From SIG565 sp045646145 (GTDB lineage Bacteria > Bacillota > Clostridia > Oscillospirales > Acutalibacteraceae), in contig JAZRKE010000010.1 of NCBI GenBank assembly GCA_045646145.1, forward strand, positions 1-64,000: DNA of 64,000 bases. Direction: 5' to 3'. Every line of letters starts with the position of its first letter. Positions within the stretch are counted from its first letter, which is position 1. Under the pieces are notes generated by a model. That model did no database searches. It was not told the DNA's origin and saw nothing but the letters and a program-made list of their open reading frames with translations. A program made the position numbers and the translations under genes. Of this stretch, positions 23,176 through 31,422 are shown one piece after another.

Positions 23176-24021
23176 ATGACACAGGTCGTATCTATAAAAT
23201 TTAAGCAGGACGGCAGAATTTATTATTTTGACCCTGAAAAAATAACCTTAAACGACGGGGACTATGCCGTTGTTGAGACCTCGCGCGGAATTGAATGCGG
23301 TCTCGTGTGCAAAGGCAACCACCTTTTGCCCGACAGTAAAATTACCGTGCCGCTAAAAAAAGTAATCCGCATAGCAGACGAAAAGGATATAAGCCGACTT
23401 CATGCCAATCGCAAGAAAGAGAATGAGGCATTTGACGAATGCCTGAAGCTCATAGAAGTGCACAAGCTCGAAATGGATTTAACAAGGGTGGAATATTCCT
23501 TTGACGGCAGTAAAATTATTTTTTATTTCACAAGCGAGGGCAGAGTGGATTTCCGCGAGCTTGTAAAGGACCTTGCGGCTAAATTCCACACAAGAATAGA
23601 ACTCCGCCAAATCGGCGTTCGAGACGAGGCCAAGATGTTAGGCGGAATAGGACTATGCGGTCAGCAATTTTGCTGCTCAAGATTTTTAAGCGATTTTCAG
23701 CCTGTGTCTATTAAAATGGCAAAGGAGCAGGGCTTATCACTCAACCCCACCAAAATCTCGGGCTCATGCGGCAGACTTATGTGCTGCTTAAAGTACGAGC
23801 AGGATGCCTATGAGCACTTAATTTCGGTAACACCCAGCATTAATTCTACCGTTAAAACATCAAGCGGCAGGGTTGGTACCGTTACCGATGTTAACCTGAT
23901 TACAGGCAATATTATGGTGAATTTTGAGGATGCTGAATTCCCTGTAAAACTCAATCGCCGCGATGTTCAAATTCTCTCTCACGGCAAAAAAAAGAAGCCT
24001 AAACCCGAAACAGAAAAATAA
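23176..24021 (+). CDS. ricT: PSP1-domain protein RicT (YaaT)
   Basis: 281 residues. The PSP1 C-terminal domain contains the cluster RRFLSDFQPVSIKMAKEQGLSLNPTKISG with the cysteine series C-G-Q-Q-F-C-C and C-G-R-L-M-C-C-L-K-Y. In Bacillus, RicT with RicA and RicF forms an Fe-S-bearing complex that promotes RNase Y-dependent mRNA maturation and affects sporulation. The basic KKKKPKP tail is an addition. AAGGAG precedes the ATG by 7 bases. Confidence 0.93.
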   Translation: MTQVVSIKFKQDGRIYYFDPEKITLNDGDYAVVETSRGIECGLVCKGNHLLPDSKITVPLKKVIRIADEKDISRLHANRKKENEAFDECLKLIEVHKLEMDLTRVEYSFDGSKIIFYFTSEGRVDFRELVKDLAAKFHTRIELRQIGVRDEAKMLGGIGLCGQQFCCSRFLSDFQPVSIKMAKEQGLSLNPTKISGSCGRLMCCLKYEQDAYEHLISVTPSINSTVKTSSGRVGTVTDVNLITGNIMVNFEDAEFPVKLNRRDVQILSHGKKKKPKPETEK

Positions 24022-24099
24022 TACTTGATTTTTCTGCGTGTTCTTGCTACAATTAGTTCAGTGGGGATGCCACATATTATCTGTATGGAGGTGTGTTTA

Positions 24100-24270
24100 A
24101 TGGCTTACAAAATTTCTGATGAATGCATTAACTGCGGTGCTTGTGCAGCAAACTGCCCTGTAGAAGCTATTGCTGAAGGGGATGAGCACTTCGTAATCGA
24201 TGCTGATGCTTGTATCGACTGCGGCGCTTGTGCTTCAGGTTGTCCCGTAGAGGCAATTTCTGCTGAATAA
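24100..24270 (+). CDS. 2[4Fe-4S] ferredoxin
   Basis: 56 residues. The start is the ATG at 24100 with GGAGG 9 bases upstream. It has two C-x2-C-x2-C-x3-C-P motifs: CINCGACAANCP and CIDCGACASGCP. It is a low-potential electron carrier, the natural partner of the pyruvate:ferredoxin oxidoreductase at 52-56 kb and of hydrogenases. It is monocistronic, with a terminator directly after it. Confidence 0.97.
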   Translation: MAYKISDECINCGACAANCPVEAIAEGDEHFVIDADACIDCGACASGCPVEAISAE

Positions 24271-24284
24271 TTCAGTACATAATT

Positions 24285-24311
24285 AACCGAGGTGCAAACC
24301 TCGGTTTTTTG
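24285..24311 (+). terminator. Terminator of the ferredoxin gene
   Basis: AACCGAGGT/ACCTCGGTT stem with loop GCAA, followed by TTTTTTGTTT. Confidence 0.9.
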
Positions 24312-24340
24312 TTTGTCCATAAATATTAAGGTGATAAAAT

Positions 24341-24457
24341 AAATTTACCAAAAAGAAAACCTACAAGGCTCAAAAATACGTTATAAGGCCCAACCATATC
24401 CATCTGCTTATACGTGTTTTTAACCATAACGGACCGTCGGGGGACGCCGGTCCCTAC
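24341..24457 (+). pseudogene. Internally deleted remnant of a REP-associated transposase gene
   Basis: The sequence repeats two parts of the RAYT gene at 25172-25666. The first ~35 bases (AAATTTACCAAAAAGAAAAC and onward) match 25174-25208. The rest, from the GCCCAACCATATCCATCTGC block to the REP palindrome GGACCGTCGG...CGGTCCCTAC, matches about 25400-25479. Roughly 200 bp of the gene is missing between them, and the start codon is changed. It is a non-coding deletion derivative lying 0.8 kb from its parent. Confidence 0.75.
24431..24457. repeat. REP palindrome unit (remnant copy)
   Basis: GGACCGTCGGGGGACGCCGG followed by TCCCTAC is almost identical to 25454-25479 and is the reverse complement of 25286-25311, apart from one extra G. 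Confidence 0.75.
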
Positions 24458-24852
24458 TATTTAAATTTACAGTTGTTACCCCCGACTATGAAAATCTTTT
24501 TAATTTTAATGGGTTTATTGTATTTTTTTGCATACCCAATCATTGACCTTGTACCCTTACTTTTTCCATTCCAAAAACAAATAACATAGTCGCTTATTTC
24601 TGCCATTTGTTTGTTTCGTCTTGGTCCTGCACTTTTGCCGTAGGTCCTCCAATCGGCAGGATGTCTTTCAATCTCTAGTCCGTTTTCCTTTGCATAGCGT
24701 TCCCCTAAAGCATCAGCACCACTAGCGCCACCCGAAACGATAATAATATTGTTTTCCTTTCGGATATTTGACAGGCAAAAATCAATATATACTTTTGCCT
24801 CCTCGTAATTATTGTAATCCCTGCAACCTGCAATAATAACCCTTTTAACCAT
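24457..24852 (-). CDS. DUF2493 (SLOG-like, YspA-type) nucleotide-binding protein
   Basis: 131 residues from the ATG at 24852; earlier ATGs overlap the GAGG site. The Rossmann-like fold shows IIAGCRDYNNYEEA at the start, IIIVSGGASGADALGERYA near residue 40 (the Gly-rich ligand loop), and HPADWRTYGKSAGPRRNKQM near residue 63, then V-I-C-F-W-N-G-K-S-K-G-T. DUF2493/SLOG proteins bind nucleotide-like ligands and occur often in phage and defence islands. The stop codon TAG lies in the flank of the REP remnant (AAATAGTAGGGACC), so the last residues (VGGNNCKFK) may differ from the ancestral end. Confidence 0.85.
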   Translation of the reverse strand: MVKRVIIAGCRDYNNYEEAKVYIDFCLSNIRKENNIIIVSGGASGADALGERYAKENGLEIERHPADWRTYGKSAGPRRNKQMAEISDYVICFWNGKSKGTRSMIGYAKKYNKPIKIKKIFIVGGNNCKFK

Positions 24853-24966
24853 ATTCATCATCCTCTATATATGTAGATTATTAAATTATATAATGTATTA
24901 GTCTATATGTAAAGAGAAATAATAAGATACTATCTAATTAAAAAACAAGTTATGGAGAAGTATCTT

Positions 24967-25170
24967 ATGATTAAATTAAAGGTTTTAGATTTATTAGAGA
25001 AAAAAGGTCATACAAAATATTGGTTATACAAGCAATTAGGAATGAGTTATCAAAACTTTAGTAAGATGGTAAACAACCAAACTAAATCTATTAGATATGA
25101 AAATATTGAAACTATTTGTTTGTTACTTGAATGTACACCAAATGAACTTTTTGAAATTACTATAGAATAA
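24967..25170 (+). CDS. Small Cro/C1-type regulator
   Basis: 67 residues from the ATG at 24967, with GGAGAAG 6 bases upstream; the longer frame starts with that site. It is one helix-turn-helix domain of the HTH_26 type (KVLDLLEKKGHTKYWLYKQL, then S-Y-Q-N-F-S-K-M-V-N, and L-L-E-C-T-P-N-E-L-F). It ends one base before the RAYT start codon, so it may control or be co-transcribed with that gene. A split inverted repeat AAGATAC...GTATCTT surrounds its ribosome binding site. Confidence 0.8.
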   Translation: MIKLKVLDLLEKKGHTKYWLYKQLGMSYQNFSKMVNNQTKSIRYENIETICLLLECTPNELFEITIE

Positions 25171-25171
25171 T

Positions 25172-25666
25172 ATGAATTTACCAAAAAGAAAACCTACTAG
25201 ACTTAAAAATTACAATTACAACACCCCAGGTGCATATTTTATAACGGTATGTGTTAAAGACAGAAAGAATTTATTGGGTAATATCGTAGGGACCGGCGTC
25301 CTCGACGGTCCGCAAAACATATTATCAAATTATGGAAAGATTGCAGAAAAGCATATTATTAAAATAAACAATTTTTATGATTATCTGTCGATTGAAAAAT
25401 ATGTTATAATGCCCAACCATATCCATCTGCTTATACGTATTTTTAACCATAACGGACCGTCGGGGACGCCGGTCCCTACGAATAACGCAATATCACGGTT
25501 CCTCTCAACATTTAAAAGATTTTGCAATAAAGAATACGGACGTAACATTTGGCAATATCGCTCGTATGACCATATAGTTCGTGGAGAACTCGATTATAGA
25601 GAAATTTGCGAATATATTGAAAATAATCCTGCAAAATGGCAGGAAGATTGTTTTTATTCCGAATAG
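25172..25666 (+). CDS. REP-associated tyrosine transposase (RAYT, TnpA_REP/Y1_Tnp family)
   Basis: 164 residues. HUH-type single-strand transposase: the H-x-H metal motif is in KYVIMPNHIHLLIRI near residue 80, and the candidate catalytic tyrosine is in QYRSYDHIVRGE near residue 131; the C-terminal NNPAKW is typical. Two REP palindromes, in inverted orientation, lie inside the coding sequence (25286-25311 and 25454-25479), encoding VGTGVLDGP and GPSGTPVPTN. They keep the frame open. A deleted copy is at 24341-24457. RAYTs are thought to mobilise REP units. Confidence 0.85.
   Translation: MNLPKRKPTRLKNYNYNTPGAYFITVCVKDRKNLLGNIVGTGVLDGPQNILSNYGKIAEKHIIKINNFYDYLSIEKYVIMPNHIHLLIRIFNHNGPSGTPVPTNNAISRFLSTFKRFCNKEYGRNIWQYRSYDHIVRGELDYREICEYIENNPAKWQEDCFYSE
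25286..25311. repeat. REP palindrome inside the RAYT gene, left copy
   Basis: GTAGGGACCGGCGTCCTCGA then CGGTCC. It is the inverted complement of the right copy with one mismatch. Confidence 0.8.
25454..25479. repeat. REP palindrome inside the RAYT gene, right copy
   Basis: GGACCGTCGGGGACGCCGGT then CCCTAC. The two copies flank the segment encoding the HIH motif. Confidence 0.8.
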
Positions 25667-25680
25667 TTTTTGCATAGATA

Positions 25681-25708
25681 TTGAAATTTCCGAAAAATGT
25701 TGTATAAT
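25681..25708 (+). promoter_or_regulatory. Promoter of pduL
   Basis: TTGAAA, 16 bases, TATAAT (25703-25708), 34 bases ahead of the pduL start. Confidence 0.6.
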
Positions 25709-25742
25709 AGACTTATAAAATAACTCTTAAGGAGAATGAATT

Positions 25743-26318
25743 ATGGAAAAAACCGTTTTAGTTGAAATTTCTGCACGTCATGTGCATGTTAGCGAGGCCG
25801 ACCTCGAGGTTCTTTTCGGCAAGGGTTACAAGCTCACCCCAAAAAAAGACCTGTCTCAGCCCGGTCAGTTTGCCTGTGAAGAGCGTGTTACTGTTGTAGG
25901 TCCTAAAAAGGAACTTGCAGGTGTATCTATTTTAGGTCCGTGCAGACCTGCTACTCAAGTTGAATTATCTTTAACCGATGCCCGTTCTATCGGAGTTAAG
26001 GCTCCTATTCGCGAGTCGGGCGATATTAAGGATAGCGGTGCTTGTAAATTAGTAGGTCCCTGCGGTGAGGTTGAACTCACAGAGGGTGTAATTGCCGCTA
26101 AAAGACATATACATATGACCGTTGCAGACGGTGAAAAATACGGCATTACCGATAAGCAGATTGTATCGGTTAAAATTCCTACAGCTGACAGAAGCCTTAT
26201 TTTTGAGGATGTAGTAGCCAGAGTAAGCGATAGTTATGCTCTTGCCATGCACCTTGATACCGATGAGGCTAATGCCGCCGCAATTCCCGGCAGCTGCACA
26301 GGTATAATCCTTGACTAA
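25743..26318 (+). CDS. pduL: Phosphate propanoyl/acetyltransferase PduL
   Basis: 191 residues. It converts acyl-CoA plus phosphate to acyl-phosphate and CoA. Two zinc-binding His motifs are visible, SARHVHVS near residue 11 and AAKRHIHMT near residue 120, as in PduL-type PTAC enzymes; GPCRPATQVELSLTDAR and GPCGEVEL are the repeated beta-barrel halves. No microcompartment genes are near, and no encapsulation peptide is evident at the N-terminus, so it may be the housekeeping phosphotransacetylase for acetate formation from the PFOR product. AAGGAG precedes the ATG. Confidence 0.93.
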   Translation: MEKTVLVEISARHVHVSEADLEVLFGKGYKLTPKKDLSQPGQFACEERVTVVGPKKELAGVSILGPCRPATQVELSLTDARSIGVKAPIRESGDIKDSGACKLVGPCGEVELTEGVIAAKRHIHMTVADGEKYGITDKQIVSVKIPTADRSLIFEDVVARVSDSYALAMHLDTDEANAAAIPGSCTGIILD

Positions 26319-27414
26319 TCTCGGTATTTATATCCATATACCGTTTTGTGTATCAAAATGCAGCTATTGCAATTTTTATTCCTTTGCCTCAAATGAAGCG
26401 TTAAAGGATAAATATTGTGAAAGCCTTATATCAGAAATCAAGAAATGGGGTGCGGAGATTTCCCGCCCCATTTCTTCGGTTTATATAGGCGGCGGCACTC
26501 CGACGGCACTCGGTGGGGATAGGCTTTGCGCGGTACTCGGTGCCGTTAATAGCAGCTTTAAGGTTTTAAAGGAAGCCGAAATTACGGTTGAGGGTAACCC
26601 TGCCGACGATTACGACATCCTTGCGCCTATTTTAAAAAAAAGCGGCTGCAACCGTTTTTCTTTGGGCGTTCAGTCGGCAAACGAGACGGAACTTGCTATT
26701 CTCAGAAGACGCCATTCAAACACCGATGTTGTAAATGCCATAAAAAGCCTTAAGGATAACGGAATTAATAACATTTCGGTTGATTTAATGTTGGGTCTAC
26801 CTGAAAGCAACCTTGACACGCTGAATAACAGCATTGATTTTGTCCTTTCTTTAAATGCAGATCATATTTCCGCCTATATTTTAAAGCTAGAAGAGGGTAC
26901 TCCGCTTTATAAAAGTGCACTACCCTTGCCCGATGACGATGCTATCAGCGACCAATATCTGTTTTTGTGCAATAAACTAAGGGAAGCCGGATACAGCCAC
27001 TATGAAATATCCAATTTCGCGAAAGAGGGTTACCAATCGCGCCACAATTCTTCTTATTGGAAATGCGAAGAATATTTAGGCTTTGGCCCCTCAGCACACT
27101 CGTTTTATGAGGGCAAACGCTTTTATTATAAGGACGATTTAATGGGTTACATTGATAACCCCACCCCTATCCCCGATGGTGAGGGCGGAACAAAGGAAGA
27201 ATATATTATGTTGGGGCTTCGCCTTAAAAATGGCATATCCTCATATGAATTTTTGGAAAAATTCGGGCAGGCTCTGCCCACCGCAATATTTAACAAGGCA
27301 AAAAAATTGCAAGAAAACGGATTATGTGATATAATAAATGACAACATTTCCCTTACAGATAAGGGAATGCTTGTTTCAAACACCATAATAAACTATTTTT
27401 TAGAGGAAATTTAA
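26311..27414 (+). CDS. hemW: Radical SAM heme chaperone HemW
   Basis: 367 residues with a TTG start at 26311, overlapping the pduL stop by 8 bp; no ATG occurs before the conserved N-terminus, so TTG is the only plausible start. GIYIHIPFCVSKCSYCNFYS carries the C-x3-C-x2-C cluster motif near residue 13. VYIGGGTPTAL and F-S-L-G-V-Q-S follow, with NISVDLMLGLPE near residue 155. The HemW C-terminal domain is present (GFGPSAHSF). HemW delivers heme rather than oxidising coproporphyrinogen, and is usually near lepA or hrcA, which are absent here. Confidence 0.9.
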   Translation: MTNLGIYIHIPFCVSKCSYCNFYSFASNEALKDKYCESLISEIKKWGAEISRPISSVYIGGGTPTALGGDRLCAVLGAVNSSFKVLKEAEITVEGNPADDYDILAPILKKSGCNRFSLGVQSANETELAILRRRHSNTDVVNAIKSLKDNGINNISVDLMLGLPESNLDTLNNSIDFVLSLNADHISAYILKLEEGTPLYKSALPLPDDDAISDQYLFLCNKLREAGYSHYEISNFAKEGYQSRHNSSYWKCEEYLGFGPSAHSFYEGKRFYYKDDLMGYIDNPTPIPDGEGGTKEEYIMLGLRLKNGISSYEFLEKFGQALPTAIFNKAKKLQENGLCDIINDNISLTDKGMLVSNTIINYFLEEI

Positions 27415-27415
27415 A

Positions 27416-28018
27416 ATGAGAACCTATAAGATTCATTTAATTCGCCACGGCCTTACCGACGGCAACCTGAAAGGTCAGTACATCGGTCGTACCGACCTGC
27501 CCTTGATTCCTGAGGGTGTAACGGAACTGCAAATGCTAAAGGAAACAGTAGAATACCCTAATGTACCGCTACTTTATTCAAGCCCGATGCTCCGTTGCCG
27601 ACAGACCGCAAAAATCCTATTCCCCGACAATGAAATTACGGTTATTGATAACCTAAAGGAATACGATTTCGGCGATTTTGAGGGTAAAACAGCGAATGAA
27701 CTCGAAATTGACCCCGCTTATTTAGAGTGGACCTCGGGTAAATCCTCAGGTACACCGAATGGCGAAGACAATGCCGAATTTGCAAAACGAATTGCGCTCG
27801 GCATTAATGAGGTTATCCGCGATATGATGGAAAAAGGTGTTTACCGTTCGGCAGTTATTATGCACGGTGGCACTATTATGACCTTCCTCGCCGCCTGCGG
27901 TCTTCCCCGCCGACATTTAACCGAATGGGCAACCGGCAATGGCAGAGGCTACACTATTCTCGTTGACCCCACCATATACGCCAGAACGGGTGCAGTTGAA
28001 ATAATTGATATAATATAG
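27416..28018 (+). CDS. Histidine phosphatase-family protein
   Basis: 200 residues. The catalytic RHG motif is HLIRHGLTDGN near residue 8, with the acid E-Y-D-F-G-D-F-E-G near residue 80 and the second histidine in VIMHGGTIMTF near residue 150. These hydrolyse phosphomonoesters through a phosphohistidine. CobC-like or general phosphatases are possible. The start follows the hemW stop by 1 base, and a terminator follows the gene. Confidence 0.88.
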   Translation: MRTYKIHLIRHGLTDGNLKGQYIGRTDLPLIPEGVTELQMLKETVEYPNVPLLYSSPMLRCRQTAKILFPDNEITVIDNLKEYDFGDFEGKTANELEIDPAYLEWTSGKSSGTPNGEDNAEFAKRIALGINEVIRDMMEKGVYRSAVIMHGGTIMTFLAACGLPRRHLTEWATGNGRGYTILVDPTIYARTGAVEIIDII

Positions 28019-28023
28019 TTTAA

Positions 28024-28052
28024 GTCTTCCTTAAATGGAAGACTTTTTTTTA
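28024..28052 (+). terminator. Terminator of the pduL-hemW-phosphatase operon
   Basis: Perfect 7-bp stem GTCTTCC/GGAAGAC with loop TTAAAT and eight T. Confidence 0.95.
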
Positions 28053-28181
28053 TTACAAAACTGTTACCGAATTGTAACTATTTGTAACTTGAAAATAATA
28101 AACAATTATCTCATAATTAATTTAAGATTTTTGTCATAATATGGATTTTTTGCTTACTTGAATTATAAAGGGAGGATTTTT

Positions 28182-29771
28182 ATGAAAAAACTATTAGCAA
28201 TCGTTTTATTCTTAACATTAACCTTGGAGCTTTGCGCCTGCACAAGTGTGGCACCCGATGATAAAGAACCGTATACCGATTTTTTAAGCGGAAAACTGCC
28301 CTTTATAAATGACAAAGGTGAAGAAACATATATAACCGATTTTAATTTCTTCGGTGAGGAAACCGCCTATGCGCTTTACGATATGAACGGCGATAGCAAT
28401 CCCGAACTGTTAGTTAATATGTCCCCCGAGCTTCATATCTTTACCCTTGCGGATAATATGGTAAAGCTCTGGCGTTCCGATACTGCCTATAGCTCTCGTC
28501 CGCTTAATAACGGCGCTATTCTATACGAGCGCCACGGTGGAGGCCCTGAACACATAAACTACATATACTATGTCCCCGATTTTTACGGCAATACAAAATA
28601 TGAAATTAGTTTTTCCTATTGGGAAAGCGACGGTGAAAACCCCGAATGGTATGATATTAACGGTGAAGAGGTGTCAAAAGAGGCTTATGATGCCGTAACA
28701 AAACCTATTCTCCTGATCGGAGATAATAAAATAGAGTGGAAACTGATTAACGATAAACCCTCTGAAAAAAATGAGTTCATTAATAATGCTGTTAACGCTT
28801 ACAATAAATTTTTAAGTGGTGAATTAGCAGCGAAAGATACAGAAAGCAACAAACCCATTTATATAAGTGATTTTAATGGCCCAATTGATATGTCTTACAG
28901 TATTTATGATATAAATTTCGACGACACACCCGAACTATTAACACGCTCTTACGGTTTTGATGTTTTTTCATTTAAAAACGGTGAAATTATCTATCTGTAT
29001 TCATCAGGCAGCTTCGCCCTACACGGCAATCTTGGATTTGCTCTTGAAGACGGACGATTATATTACGCGCTCGATACCACCGGAACAAGCCATACCTTCG
29101 TAACTGTTGATAAGGATTTAAATGTTACCGAATTCAACTTTTTTGACGGTGATGATTCCAATAACCCCCTCTATCTTTTCGGTGGAAATGAGGTGTCAAA
29201 AGCGGAATTTGATTCTTTAACTGCGCCGTATTTCGCCGCTACCGAGAAAAAAGTAGATTTAAAATGGAAGCCTATAAATAAAAACGAAACCCTGCTTGGT
29301 GTTTTAAATGATAATCAAAAATTTATAATTAACGGCTCCTCCTTCACCCTTATGGAATATCTGAATTCGGTAGGCGGAAAATCAGGCTTCAATCCGGTAA
29401 AATACACCCTTGTCGACCTTGATTCAGACCTACAAGAAGAACTGATTATTGAATATGGAAATTATTACGGTTTTTTGATTGTTCACTATTCTGAAAGCGA
29501 TGGCAAACTATATGGCTATGATGAAGTATACCGAGGTATTAACCCTTTAAAAGCTGACGGTCGATTTCGGGGTAGTGACGGTGCCGCTTACGGAAGTATT
29601 GGCACTATGAGTTTTATTGAAGGAGAAAAAATTATTACCTACCTCGCCGAATGGGATGATATTGAAAAAATTTATAAAATAAACGGCAAGAGTGTAGAAA
29701 AAACAGAATTTGATAACTATATTAAAAATTTTGAAAACACCCCCAACGCAACCTGGATAAATTTTGATTAA
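28182..29771 (+). CDS. Putative lipoprotein with three repeated FG-GAP-like modules
   Basis: 529 residues from the ATG at 28182 (GGGAGG 6 bases upstream). Residues 1-20 are a lipoprotein signal: MKKLLAIVLFLTLTLE, then L-C-A-C with the lipid-modified Cys at 20. The rest is three related modules of about 160 residues, near 30-190, 208-365 and 375-529. The first two open with YxxFLSGxL and a Y-D-(M/I)-N-x-D-x-x-P-E-L-L strand (the third has V-D-L-D-S-D-x-Q-E-E-L), and all contain a closing (I/G)-x-(E/N/S)-x-V-x-K-x-(E/A)-(Y/F)-D. The D-x-N-x-D motifs could bind calcium. No enzyme motif. It is the first of three probable operon partners; the function is unknown. Confidence 0.7.
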   Translation: MKKLLAIVLFLTLTLELCACTSVAPDDKEPYTDFLSGKLPFINDKGEETYITDFNFFGEETAYALYDMNGDSNPELLVNMSPELHIFTLADNMVKLWRSDTAYSSRPLNNGAILYERHGGGPEHINYIYYVPDFYGNTKYEISFSYWESDGENPEWYDINGEEVSKEAYDAVTKPILLIGDNKIEWKLINDKPSEKNEFINNAVNAYNKFLSGELAAKDTESNKPIYISDFNGPIDMSYSIYDINFDDTPELLTRSYGFDVFSFKNGEIIYLYSSGSFALHGNLGFALEDGRLYYALDTTGTSHTFVTVDKDLNVTEFNFFDGDDSNNPLYLFGGNEVSKAEFDSLTAPYFAATEKKVDLKWKPINKNETLLGVLNDNQKFIINGSSFTLMEYLNSVGGKSGFNPVKYTLVDLDSDLQEELIIEYGNYYGFLIVHYSESDGKLYGYDEVYRGINPLKADGRFRGSDGAAYGSIGTMSFIEGEKIITYLAEWDDIEKIYKINGKSVEKTEFDNYIKNFENTPNATWINFD

Positions 29772-29806
29772 ATGAATTACAGAATATTTATAACGGAGAT
29801 AATGTA

Positions 29807-30355
29807 ATGAAAAAACTAATTTGTATTATTCTGTCGCTTTTGGTTTTAACAGTCTGCTTTTGCAGTTGCAAAGCACCCGAAAACAATGATGAAATAAAAC
29901 CTACTGAAAATACGGAAACGAAAAATGACCAAAGCGAAACCTTGGCGGATAAATTGATTAGGGAGATTGAAACCCGTTATAACGAGGAATTAGATTTACC
30001 TGAAAACAGTTCAACCGCCGGAATGTGTTCTGTTTCCAATAAATATACTGCGAAATGGAAAGAGGTTGCCGACCATTGCTATGATAAAATTATGAATTAT
30101 AACGGCATTGTAGCAGAAAGCGAAGACTACTACACCTCCGACGATTTGCATACCTTTGTTTCAAATATGAAGACCAGTTGGGAACTTTACTACAAAGAAC
30201 AGTGCGATAATTACCAAAAAACCTTGGCAACAATTTATAGCAGAGGTTCGGTAGTGGGTACGATTTTTGCGAATTACCAGTATGAAATGCAAAAGGAATG
30301 GGCTTTACAGCTCGTGAGCATTTGTCAACATATTGGTTTAGATTTGGAATTTTAA
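29807..30355 (+). CDS. Putative lipoprotein with LprI-like helical domain
   Basis: 182 residues. The lipoprotein signal MKKLICIILSLLVLTVCF is followed by C-S-C-K and an acidic Asn/Glu-rich linker (residues 25-50). The helical region 55-182 has the spacing W-x-x-x-x-D-x-C-Y and Y-Y-x-x-Q-C-x-x-Y-x-x-(T/S) seen in LprI/DUF1311-type proteins; this is a weak resemblance. It is separated from the preceding lipoprotein gene by 35 bp, on the same strand. Confidence 0.65.
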   Translation: MKKLICIILSLLVLTVCFCSCKAPENNDEIKPTENTETKNDQSETLADKLIREIETRYNEELDLPENSSTAGMCSVSNKYTAKWKEVADHCYDKIMNYNGIVAESEDYYTSDDLHTFVSNMKTSWELYYKEQCDNYQKTLATIYSRGSVVGTIFANYQYEMQKEWALQLVSICQHIGLDLEF

Positions 30356-30369
30356 AGGAAGTGATTATT

Positions 30370-30834
30370 TTGCTAAAAAAGCTTTTAAAAATTATTATTC
30401 CTATTATTCTTTTATCTCCGATTATTGTGTATGTCGCCATTGTAATTACAAACAACTGCATCGCCGATAAAATAGAAAAGGATTTAATCAAATATGATTT
30501 ACCTGCGAACACCGTTTTGGTTGACTCCGTCTCTGCTGCGGGTAAGCTTGTAGGTAGTGGCAATGGTATGCAGTATATGGGCTCCATTCTTGTCAGTTCG
30601 GATTTAACAGAACAAGAAATTTCCAAACATTACGGTAAACAATTCGATTTTATCGAGGTAAGACACCAAGAAACTGAAGCCCTTGATTTTATTATGGCGA
30701 ATAAACACTTTAAACGATTAAAAGATACCAATGTTAATACTTATTATTCGGTTACCTGTTGGGACGAAAATACAACCGAGCATTTTAACGACTTTATCAT
30801 AGCTCTGCTTGATTTAGACCTACGTGCACATTAA
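30370..30834 (+). CDS. Small membrane-anchored protein of unknown function
   Basis: I chose a TTG start at 30370 because AAAGGAAGTG sits 6 bases upstream; an earlier in-frame ATG at 30298 would overlap the previous gene by 58 bp. This gives 154 residues: a short basic start, one membrane segment (IIIPIILLSPIIVYVAIVIT) and an extracytoplasmic domain of about 120 residues. I recognise no family. It closes the run of three exported proteins. Confidence 0.6.
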   Translation: MLKKLLKIIIPIILLSPIIVYVAIVITNNCIADKIEKDLIKYDLPANTVLVDSVSAAGKLVGSGNGMQYMGSILVSSDLTEQEISKHYGKQFDFIEVRHQETEALDFIMANKHFKRLKDTNVNTYYSVTCWDENTTEHFNDFIIALLDLDLRAH

Positions 30835-30928
30835 TTTAACGATTAGAGAACAATATTATAGTCAAAGTATTTAAGCTAAACGCTCATTACTTCTTCACTC
30901 TTACCTCTTACTTATTACCTATCATAAA

Positions 30929-30960
30929 AAAGACCTTACCAAGCGGTAAGGTCTTTTTTT
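30929..30960. terminator. Bidirectional terminator between the lipoprotein operon and rplQ
   Basis: AAAGACCTTACC/GGTAAGGTCTTT with loop AAGC and T-runs on both strands, separating the plus-strand operon from the minus-strand ribosomal cluster. Confidence 0.9.
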
Positions 30961-31047
30961 GATTTAGTCCCCACATCATAAGGCTGTTTTCCAGACTTGC
31001 AATGTGAGGACCAAAGGTTGTGTTATTTAATTTACACCTTAGAGAAA

Positions 31048-31389
31048 TTAGATTAACTCGATAATTGCCATTTCTGCGGCGTCGCCTCTGCGAGGACCGG
31101 TTTTAGTAATACGGCAGTAGCCACCGTTAGTACCTGCATACTTAGGAGCGATTTCGTCGTAAAGCTTCTTTACAACATTCTCCTTAGTAATGAAGGCTAA
31201 AGCCTGACGCTTACTGTGAAGGCTATTATCCTTTGCGAGTGTAATATATTTCTCTGCCACCGAACGAACCTCTTTAGCGCGGGTAACTGTGGTTTCAATC
31301 TTTCCGTTTTCGAAGAGGAAGGTAACCATAGCTCTGAGCATTGCGGTTCTGTGGTCGCTGGTTCTTCCAAGTTTTCTTGTACCTGGCAT
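31048..31389 (-). CDS. rplQ: 50S ribosomal protein L17
   Basis: 113 residues from the ATG at 31389 (MPGTRKLGRTSDHR), preceded by AAGGAG. L17 lines the peptide exit tunnel region. RTAMLRAMVTFLFENG and T-R-A-K-E-V-R are characteristic. Last gene of the cluster; no ecfA/ecfT/truA genes follow as in many Firmicutes. Confidence 0.98.
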   Translation of the reverse strand: MPGTRKLGRTSDHRTAMLRAMVTFLFENGKIETTVTRAKEVRSVAEKYITLAKDNSLHSKRQALAFITKENVVKKLYDEIAPKYAGTNGGYCRITKTGPRRGDAAEMAIIELI

Positions 31390-31422
31390 TATACTCACTC
31401 CTTTTTTAGTGTGATAGGCCTA

